From positions 1 through 64,000 of the forward strand of contig PQXC01000009.1 in assembly GCA_003194435.1 (NCBI GenBank): DNA of 64,000 nt, in the 5' to 3' direction. This document shows, piece by piece, positions 56,864 through 64,000 of this stretch; position 1 is the first letter of the stretch, and every line of letters starts with the position of its first letter. Position numbers and translations under genes: made by a program. Below the pieces are notes generated by a model that saw only the letters and a program-made list of their open reading frames with translations, searched no databases and was not told where the DNA came from. Origin of the DNA: Candidatus Methanophagaceae archaeon (GTDB lineage: Archaea; Halobacteriota; Syntropharchaeia; Alkanophagales; Methanospirareceae).

Positions 56864-58021
56864 TCAAGAGATAAAAGAAGAGAGTATCTTGATCAGACTT
56901 ATCTGGTGAGTGGCTATATCAAAGACGGAAGATATGAGTACTTTTTTGTTGTATAATCTTTCTTCATCTCCTGTGGATGTGAAGATGCCCCACAGCCCCC
57001 ACAACCATTTATTCACACCGCCAAGAAGACTTAGACTTATCTTCCCAGCAGAAGAATTCTGCATCGTCATCGACGGCTGGACTTCGCTGCTCTCTTCAAC
57101 ATACAGGAACCTGATGATACTTGTCCCGGGGATAGTAATCTTATAGGTACCAGGAACCTTTTTGGTCACGTAGAAATGAATCGTCTTCGATTCCATGTGG
57201 TCTAAGGTGACAGAAGTTTCTGCTTCTTTCTCTCCATTTATCACCAGTGCAATTTTTCCCGTTCCTCTCTCTCCTGCATTCCTCACAGTAACCGATACCT
57301 TCACGGACTCGTTCGGCTTCACTGCGAATTTGTCTACCCACATGTCTATCACCTGGAACTTTGTACCACTGAGTACAGCTAACGGAGTGGCAATCGGAGC
57401 GGTAATCGTTTTTTTCCTCTCTTCTTTACTCACATGCGGGCGTACGGAAAACCTGATGCTCGTCATCTCCTCTAAAGAATCGGATAGGGGCTTCAAGACT
57501 CCTAAATCGTCTGCACCACTACCGGTCTCAAAGAAGTCGCGTAGATCGTCAAATTCACCTTTATTGAATATGCTCTTCAGCGTACCTGTCACCTCCACCA
57601 TCCGCTCCAGTTCATCTATCCTCGCCTTGTCCAGACGATTATACGCGTATATCGTCAATTTATAATTGCCATACAGCCACCATGAAGGTATTTTCTTTGT
57701 ATACACAACGTAGGCACCGCGATCATAGTCCCTTCGGGTCACTTCCATATCATCCATAGAGACCACATGATTCCGTGGATCCTCAATGACGAAGAAGAAC
57801 TTGACAGCCACAAATCCATCATAATTCACGTCCTTCATCTCCGTATACACTTTAAGCGTGCTCCCCCGGGTAAGAGTGCTACTTGCAGGCACATAATCAT
57901 TAAAACCACGAACATCAGAGACAATCACTGCTTTCACAGCCGCTACAACAGAGACGGAAGAAGCAAGAAGCAATAACGAGATCAGCATTACTAATATTAC
58001 TGATATACTTCTCCCTTTCAT
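56864..58021 (-). CDS. Exported protein with CARDB-like domain
   Basis: Signal peptide; DKFAVKPNESVKVSVTVRNAGERGTGKIALVINGEKEAETSVTLDHMESKTIHFYV. Confidence 0.65.
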   Translation of the reverse strand: MKGRSISVILVMLISLLLLASSVSVVAAVKAVIVSDVRGFNDYVPASSTLTRGSTLKVYTEMKDVNYDGFVAVKFFFVIEDPRNHVVSMDDMEVTRRDYDRGAYVVYTKKIPSWWLYGNYKLTIYAYNRLDKARIDELERMVEVTGTLKSIFNKGEFDDLRDFFETGSGADDLGVLKPLSDSLEEMTSIRFSVRPHVSKEERKKTITAPIATPLAVLSGTKFQVIDMWVDKFAVKPNESVKVSVTVRNAGERGTGKIALVINGEKEAETSVTLDHMESKTIHFYVTKKVPGTYKITIPGTSIIRFLYVEESSEVQPSMTMQNSSAGKISLSLLGGVNKWLWGLWGIFTSTGDEERLYNKKVLISSVFDIATHQISLIKILSSFIS

Positions 58022-58096
58022 TTCTATATTTCCTTTATAGCCTAAACATATTTAAAATTTAAAAGCATAATAAGAATAGATAGTTATTTTGCACGA

Positions 58097-58897
58097 TTAG
58101 TGTGGGAGTTGCCCAAGGTCGAATTTCATACCATCGCGCGCCGCTATTACTTCCACACCCGTCTCCTCGCTTATCCGCTTCGCTATCTCCCAGGGCTTAT
58201 TTCTCAGCATCGTCATGCCGAAATGTGTGAGAATCGCTACCTTTGGTCTCCTTATCTCTATTATCCGCCTCGCATCTTCCACACAGAGATGCTGTACACC
58301 CTCTCTCCTCCTGTACATCGCTACGTTCATCACGAGCACCTGACCATCATAATAATCCTCCAGGCTCGGGAAATAGAGTGTATCGGAGATAAAAGAGACC
58401 TTTGTCCTTGTCTCTCCCTTCTCTTTTATGTTCAGTCCATAGGTCTCAACGCCATGAACATGCCTCTTCGGGGTGTTTATCTCCAGCTTACCGATGGAAT
58501 AAATCCCACCCTCACTCATCACTTCGATTCTTTGCAGAAGCCTTTTGTAATAATCCAGGACAACAGCATCACCACCATTTGTGATTGCATCCCTGGGACA
58601 GAGCAGTACCCCCCTGGGCTTGAATCCTCCCTCTGTCATCGCTTCTATCATCACATTCACATCATTTGAATGGTCTAAGTGCTTATGAGTCAGGATGATG
58701 CCACGGAGCTTAGCAGGATTGATCTTCGGCTTCGCTGTTGCAAATCGCACCAATGTGCCGGGACCAGGGTCTATAAGGATATTCGTGCCCTTTAAAGAGA
58801 GAACAGTACCAGCCGAAGACCGTAACTGGGTTATCATGACGAACCTCGCACCCGCGGTACCAAGAAATCTTATCTCATCCCTATCCTTCGCTGTCAT
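58097..58897 (-). CDS. MBL-fold metallo-hydrolase
   Basis: ILTHKHLDHSNDVNVMIEAM, LIDPGPGTLVRF, ILTHFGMTML. Confidence 0.9.
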   Translation of the reverse strand: MTAKDRDEIRFLGTAGARFVMITQLRSSAGTVLSLKGTNILIDPGPGTLVRFATAKPKINPAKLRGIILTHKHLDHSNDVNVMIEAMTEGGFKPRGVLLCPRDAITNGGDAVVLDYYKRLLQRIEVMSEGGIYSIGKLEINTPKRHVHGVETYGLNIKEKGETRTKVSFISDTLYFPSLEDYYDGQVLVMNVAMYRRREGVQHLCVEDARRIIEIRRPKVAILTHFGMTMLRNKPWEIAKRISEETGVEVIAARDGMKFDLGQLPH

Positions 58898-58906
58898 CTG
58901 AGCTAA

Positions 58907-59320
58907 CTAATTAGTATCAGCCTCAACCAGGCTGATAGCGTTATGCACACAATAATCGGCGCATTCGCCACAATATCGGCAGACAATGGGCTTATTCTTA
59001 TCGTTATCCCAGAATATGGCGCCCAGAATGCATGATTGCGCACAAAGTCCGCAGCCTATGCATTTATACTCGTGGAATACCACCCCGCCCCCTTCTTTCC
59101 TCGCACTTAATGCGCCCGTGGGGCATACTTTTGCACACGGTGGGTTCTCACATGCACGACAGACGACGATAACAAAACCCCGCTCTATACCGCCTGCTGA
59201 CCTCACTCTTATTGCCGAATCCATAAATCCGCCCTTGCCCACGCGCCGCGAACATGCAAACATGCATTCCATACAACCAATACATTTGTTAACATCAACA
59301 GTTGCCAGCTTCTTCGCCAT
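58907..59320 (-). CDS. Polyferredoxin-type 4Fe-4S protein (four clusters predicted)
   Basis: CIGCMECMFAC, CRACENPPCAKVCPTGAL, CIGCGLCAQSC, CRYCGECADYC; start set at MAKKLATVDVNKC. Confidence 0.92.
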   Translation of the reverse strand: MAKKLATVDVNKCIGCMECMFACSRRVGKGGFMDSAIRVRSAGGIERGFVIVVCRACENPPCAKVCPTGALSARKEGGGVVFHEYKCIGCGLCAQSCILGAIFWDNDKNKPIVCRYCGECADYCVHNAISLVEADTN

Positions 59321-59361
59321 TTTTGGTTTACGATAAAGATAAGCAGAAAGATATATAAAAA

Positions 59362-60714
59362 TCATATCTTCACCTTCATATATTCACGCAATACAACAGT
59401 GGCATAAGAGCCCTTTGGCAGGAAGAAATTCAATTTCACTCGCTTGCAGCCGGGATTCATCTCGTCATCGCTGAGCTCTCGGCAGTTAACCTTCACAGGT
59501 ACTATAATTGGTCTCCTTGTTCCCTTGGAGCTCAATGCTGGCAGTACACTGAGCTTGAAATCAGAGAGTTCAATACCCTCAGCAGCCAGAACTTCACGCT
59601 CTATTTCGCCCTCCAAACCCGCTCCCAACTCGGTTGCGAACCCAAATACCGGCGCGGTTACAAAAGCTCTACCTCGTTTTATCAGCCGATTAATCGCATC
59701 CACCTTCTCCTCTGTCACGCGCTCCAGCTTAGCCGGATCAGCGAATCCATGTTCATTGCGATAGCAGACAATATCACCGACGAGAGCCGCATTGAATGGC
59801 TGCTGCCGATCCATGCTCAAGCTCATCATGCGCTTACTCAAGACGAGATTGAATAGATAAGCCTGATAGGCGTGTATGAAAAGCTTCTGCAGGTTCACGG
59901 GTAGTGCATTAAAGGCAGCGATATAATCGGATTCATTCAACTGTTCCGTGCTCTTCTTCACTTTCACCAGCTCGTTCAATATAGCTCGCTCGTAACGAAG
60001 TGGCATTCGCTTCAAGCACTCTTTAAAATTGCCCTCGTGGCATAGCTGCCTCGCTTCTCTCACCTCTTCTCTTTCAGTCTCCTCTGGCGTGATATATGCG
60101 AGATATGTCATAACCGCACCCTTTACATCGCCCCTTATCAGCCTTTCACCGACAATATGCGTTATTGGACGGTTGATGCCGAATCGCTGAACGCCGAAGA
60201 AGTTTGGTATCCCACCCATAGCGTCTATCTCAGCCGAGATGGAATTTATCCTCTGTAGTATCTCGTCCTCACTGCCCTTTAGACCACGAATGGTAATCTC
60301 AAACTCATTACCATAGAGGTCACCGAGTGATACGGGCTTATTTGAGCGCCCTATTATCCGCAATGACACATCTTTCAGTCTTATATGTGCGAGATCATCA
60401 TCCTTAATACCGCTGATACTGATCTTCTGTGTGGTAACGGCGAATTTATCTTTGGTGCCTGCGAATCCAATTCGTTTTCTGCTAATACCCAATCGCCTTG
60501 AGAGCTCTCTTATCACACTGTGGGTGTCCCAGTTATCCTTTTTGAGCTCAAGAATCAGGAATCTACCGGTATCGCCCTCCTCGCGATTGGTGACCTCACG
60601 AACAATGAAGTCAGAGGGCTTTTGCTTTATGATACCACCGATTCCGGCAGTTCGAGTGGCGTAAAACCAGATACCCAGACGTCTCTCCAGCTCGCTGACT
60701 GTGTGCATTCTCAT
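59362..60714 (-). CDS. truD: tRNA pseudouridine synthase D
   Basis: KRIGFAGTKDKFAVTTQ, GGIPNFFGVQRFG, FIHAYQAYLFNLVLSKR. Confidence 0.95.
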   Translation of the reverse strand: MRMHTVSELERRLGIWFYATRTAGIGGIIKQKPSDFIVREVTNREEGDTGRFLILELKKDNWDTHSVIRELSRRLGISRKRIGFAGTKDKFAVTTQKISISGIKDDDLAHIRLKDVSLRIIGRSNKPVSLGDLYGNEFEITIRGLKGSEDEILQRINSISAEIDAMGGIPNFFGVQRFGINRPITHIVGERLIRGDVKGAVMTYLAYITPEETEREEVREARQLCHEGNFKECLKRMPLRYERAILNELVKVKKSTEQLNESDYIAAFNALPVNLQKLFIHAYQAYLFNLVLSKRMMSLSMDRQQPFNAALVGDIVCYRNEHGFADPAKLERVTEEKVDAINRLIKRGRAFVTAPVFGFATELGAGLEGEIEREVLAAEGIELSDFKLSVLPALSSKGTRRPIIVPVKVNCRELSDDEMNPGCKRVKLNFFLPKGSYATVVLREYMKVKI

Positions 60715-60779
60715 TCTATCACATTTGCAAAGTCAAAGTAAAAGTAGTAGTAGCACGCACAATTTAATCTCAACCGCGA

Positions 60780-62222
60780 CTACTGCGCATCGCTTCGTAA
60801 GTCGTAAGCTTGAATTTTATCCACGAGTTTTATACGAACCTCCTTCGGCTCCGCACGCCCGCGTGTATACTTCATCACCTGTCCGACGAGGAAGTTCAAT
60901 GCCTCGTTCTTACCCGCAAGATAATCAGCAACAGCATTTTTGTTAGCCTTTATCACTGCATCTATCGCCACATCTATCTCAGTCGGGCTGATGGTTGCCA
61001 GCTTCTTACGCTTTATTATCTCATCCGGCTTGCCACCTCTGTCCAGCATCTCCCTTATCAACACTGTTGCACCCCGTTCTGTGATTATCCCCTGCTTTAA
61101 ATATCGTAAGATGGCGACGAAATCGTCAGGAGAGAGCCTCTTTATAGCTTCACGCATTGTTATAGACCGATAATTCAATTCTCCCTTCAGAACATCCGCA
61201 ATCCATGTGGCACTCAATTTAGGGTCTATCCTCGATGCCACAGCCTCATAAAAATCCGCTACATGTTTATCGGATGTGAGTGCAGTTGCATGCTCTGGTG
61301 TTATTGAATATTGTGTTATGAACCTCTTCCGCTTCTCATCAGGCAACTCAGGTATCTCCGCCTTCAGGTCTAACACGGACTCGGCGATACGAATGGGTAC
61401 GAGATCGGGCTCAGGGAAGTAGCGATAATCCTCTTCAAATTCTTTCGTGCGCATCGAAATTGTTATACCACGCACTTCATCGTAGTGGCGTGTCTCCTGC
61501 TTGACTTTTAAACCCCGTCGTAATAAATTCTTCTGTCTCGTTATCTCGAATGACAATGCACGTTCTACACCTTTATATGATGATATGTTCTTGACCTCCG
61601 CTCGCTCACCACCTGCCACTGATATATTGGCATCAACGCGCATTGCACCCTCCAGGTCCCCATTAAATACACCCAGGTACTCCAGAATACTCCTCAACTT
61701 ATTGAGAAATATCCGCGCTTCTTTCGGTGACCGGAGGTCAGGCTCGGTTACTATCTCCACCAGTGGTATTCCGGAGCGGTTGTAATCAACGAGCGCATAC
61801 TTCGCGGTATCTATCGTACCCTTATATACCAGCCTGCCCGGGTCCTCTTCGATATGCACCCTCCTTATCCTTATCTCTCGCTCCTCGCCATCACTCTCTA
61901 TTCGCACCAAGCCATTGAATGCGATAGGGAAATCATATTGCGTTATCTGGAATCCACGCGGGAGGTCAGGATAGTAATAATTCTTGCGATAGAAGATTAT
62001 CTCCGGCTGCACTTCACAGCCCAGTGCGAGTGCTACTTTTATACCATACCTTATTGCTTGCTCATTCACAGTGGGTAAAGCACCTGGCAAACCCAGACAG
62101 ACCGCACACACATGCGTATTTGGTTCTGCATTATGATAATCAGTAGAGCAGGGGCAGAATAGTTTCGATCTGGTGAGAAGCTGTGCATGACATTCCAATC
62201 CAATCTTCACCTCGCTCTCCAT
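60780..62222 (-). CDS. gatB: Asp-tRNA(Asn)/Glu-tRNA(Gln) amidotransferase subunit B
   Basis: KIGLECHAQLLTRSKLFCPC, CLGLPGALPTVNEQAI, YYYPDLPRGFQITQYDFPIA. Confidence 0.96.
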   Translation of the reverse strand: MESEVKIGLECHAQLLTRSKLFCPCSTDYHNAEPNTHVCAVCLGLPGALPTVNEQAIRYGIKVALALGCEVQPEIIFYRKNYYYPDLPRGFQITQYDFPIAFNGLVRIESDGEEREIRIRRVHIEEDPGRLVYKGTIDTAKYALVDYNRSGIPLVEIVTEPDLRSPKEARIFLNKLRSILEYLGVFNGDLEGAMRVDANISVAGGERAEVKNISSYKGVERALSFEITRQKNLLRRGLKVKQETRHYDEVRGITISMRTKEFEEDYRYFPEPDLVPIRIAESVLDLKAEIPELPDEKRKRFITQYSITPEHATALTSDKHVADFYEAVASRIDPKLSATWIADVLKGELNYRSITMREAIKRLSPDDFVAILRYLKQGIITERGATVLIREMLDRGGKPDEIIKRKKLATISPTEIDVAIDAVIKANKNAVADYLAGKNEALNFLVGQVMKYTRGRAEPKEVRIKLVDKIQAYDLRSDAQ

Positions 62223-62387
62223 AGTCTACTTACCTCACTTTCTCATTCACTCTCACTATATTACTGTTGCTATTACTTACAACTGTGCCCAATACAATTC
62301 ATAATTATCTTGCCTTGTATAGTATAAAACACAACAAGCACAACACCAGACACGACATCAACCAGGATATAGATATAGAGGTAGAGG

Positions 62388-64000
62388 ATGAAGAAAGAGA
62401 TAAGGAGATATGCGCTGGAGAATGCCGTGAGATATGGCAAACCGCCGCGGGTGGATGCGGTATTGAAGCGCGTTCTTGGTGAGCATCCGGAATTGAGGAA
62501 GGATGCGCGAAGAGTTGCCAGATTGGTAGCAGATGAGATAAAGGATATAGAATCGAAGGGATTAGATGAGTGGAATGCGGAATTGAGGCTTATAGCGCCA
62601 GAAATGGCAGGCACGAGCACGAAGCGAGAGAGCAGAGAGGAGACAAAACTGCCGGAACTGCCACTGAGCGGTCATGATAAGAAGGTCGTTATGCGATTCG
62701 CACCCAATCCGAATGGCGCAGCCACGCTTGGCAGTGCCCGCGGCATAGTTATCAATTCCGAATATGCGAAGATGTACAAAGGCAAGTTTATCCTCAGATT
62801 TGACGATACCGACCCACTGTTGAAGCGTCCGATGCTGGAGGCTTATGAGTGGTATATTGAAGACTGTGAATGGCTTGATGCCACGCCAGACGAAGTGATT
62901 GTGGCATCGGAACGTATGGATTTGTATTACCGGTATGGTAAAGAGCTGATAGAGCGAGGTATGGCATACGTGTGCCTCTGCACGCAGGAGGAGTTCAAAG
63001 TTTATAAAGAGCGGATGCGAGCATGCCCACATCGCACTGCGGACGTTGAGACGAACATGGAGAACTGGGATAGGATGCTGAGTGGCTTTTACGAGGAGAA
63101 GGAAGCGGTGCTGAGGATAAAGACAGATATGGCTAATGAAGACCCGGCTTTAAGAGATTGGGTTGCATTCAGGATATTGAAGAGGGAGCACCCACGCGTT
63201 GGCATGCGATACATTGTGTGGCCCACACTGGATTTTGAATCCGGGATAGAAGACCATCTACTTGGTATAACGCACATATTGAGGGGCAAAGACCTGATGA
63301 AATCAGAGAAGCGGCAGCGATTCCTCTATGACTATCTCGGCTGGCAATATCCAGTAACGACACTCTGGGGCAAGATAAAGGTATATGAGTTTGGCAAATT
63401 CAGCACCTCAGAGCTGAGGAAGGGCATAGAGCGTGGTGAATATGATGGCTGGGACGACCCGAGGTTGCCAACATTGAGGGCACTGCGCAGACGTGGATTT
63501 CAACCTGAGGCGATTCGGAACTTCTTTATTGCTATGGGCGTTTCTCAGAACGATATCTCAGTGAGCATGAAGAACCTGTATGCAGAGAACAGGAAGATTG
63601 TGGACGCTCGTGCCATGCGGTACTTCTTTGTACACAGACCTGTGGAGATGATATTGAAGTTGAAGAATGGGAATGGCAAATCAAAAACATTTGTTGCAAG
63701 GGCATTGAAGCACCCCTCAAGGAGTGATTATCGTGAGATAAGAACTGGCAACAGGGTATATGTGAGTGGAGCCGACTTTGAGAAGCTGCGTAAAGGGCAG
63801 CGAATAAGGCTGAAATACCTGTGCACAGTAGAGATAGAGGATACCATGCCCCTGATTGCGCGAATCATAGAAGATAAAGGAGAAGGAGGAGAGGAAAGAG
63901 GAGGAGAAGACATGATTATCCACTGGGCACCTGACAATGGTATAAGGGTGAGGGTGAGGAAGCCGGAGTGCATAGAAGAGGGTATAGGCGAGCCCTTAAT
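62388..64000 (+). CDS. gltX: Glutamyl-tRNA synthetase, truncated by window end
   Basis: MKKEIRRYALENAVRYGKPPRVDAVLKRVL..., VVMRFAPNPNGAATLGSARGIVINSEYAKMYKGKFILRFDDTDP; no stop before 64000. Confidence 0.95.
   Translation, partial: MKKEIRRYALENAVRYGKPPRVDAVLKRVLGEHPELRKDARRVARLVADEIKDIESKGLDEWNAELRLIAPEMAGTSTKRESREETKLPELPLSGHDKKVVMRFAPNPNGAATLGSARGIVINSEYAKMYKGKFILRFDDTDPLLKRPMLEAYEWYIEDCEWLDATPDEVIVASERMDLYYRYGKELIERGMAYVCLCTQEEFKVYKERMRACPHRTADVETNMENWDRMLSGFYEEKEAVLRIKTDMANEDPALRDWVAFRILKREHPRVGMRYIVWPTLDFESGIEDHLLGITHILRGKDLMKSEKRQRFLYDYLGWQYPVTTLWGKIKVYEFGKFSTSELRKGIERGEYDGWDDPRLPTLRALRRRGFQPEAIRNFFIAMGVSQNDISVSMKNLYAENRKIVDARAMRYFFVHRPVEMILKLKNGNGKSKTFVARALKHPSRSDYREIRTGNRVYVSGADFEKLRKGQRIRLKYLCTVEIEDTMPLIARIIEDKGEGGEERGGEDMIIHWAPDNGIRVRVRKPECIEEGIGEPL

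Noticed and set aside
58907-59320. Ferredoxin as the partner of the DUF39 protein at 23684-25207
   Set aside because: Located more than 30 kb away with a four-cluster architecture and no NIL-type domain visible
1-64000. Intact insertion sequence, prophage or CRISPR-Cas locus
   Set aside because: No complete transposase, integrase, phage structural genes, cas genes or spaced direct repeats were recognised

Overview
Archaeal chromosome window, about 64 kb, densely coded on both strands. It carries RNAP subunits N, K, E' and Spt4, RFC small subunit, PCNA, a thermosome, the KEOPS subunit Cgi121, ribosomal proteins L18e/L13/S9 and ACS/CODH beta subunit CdhC. Gene content and PGF-CTERM/archaeosortase signals suggest a methanogen- or ANME-related Halobacteriota lineage (inference). 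Most of the window is housekeeping. The strongest candidate for an undescribed system is a ~10 kb locus at about 46.1-56.1 kb. It has a 908-aa tubulin/FtsZ-superfamily protein with an intact GGGTGSS nucleotide-binding loop, a second FtsZ-like protein that appears to have lost that loop, and three membrane-anchored proteins with coiled-coil-like cytoplasmic parts. Two exported membrane proteins with large ectodomains are transcribed divergently from a 34-bp spacer. Other notable loci: an archaeosortase/EpsI-like/papain-like protease cassette (15.6-19.2 kb); RNase HIII overlapping a HEPN-motif ORF (4.9-6.1 kb); a tandem pair of single-TM proteins resembling the WWDYG domain of oligosaccharyltransferase (3.3-4.8 kb); a methyltransferase gene broken by an exact 25-bp tandem duplication (13.0 kb); an acylphosphatase carrying 12 heptad repeats (41.7 kb); and a cytochrome c lipoprotein with a possible CX12CH heme site (56.3 kb). 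All calls come from reading the sequence and supplied translations; no database search was run.
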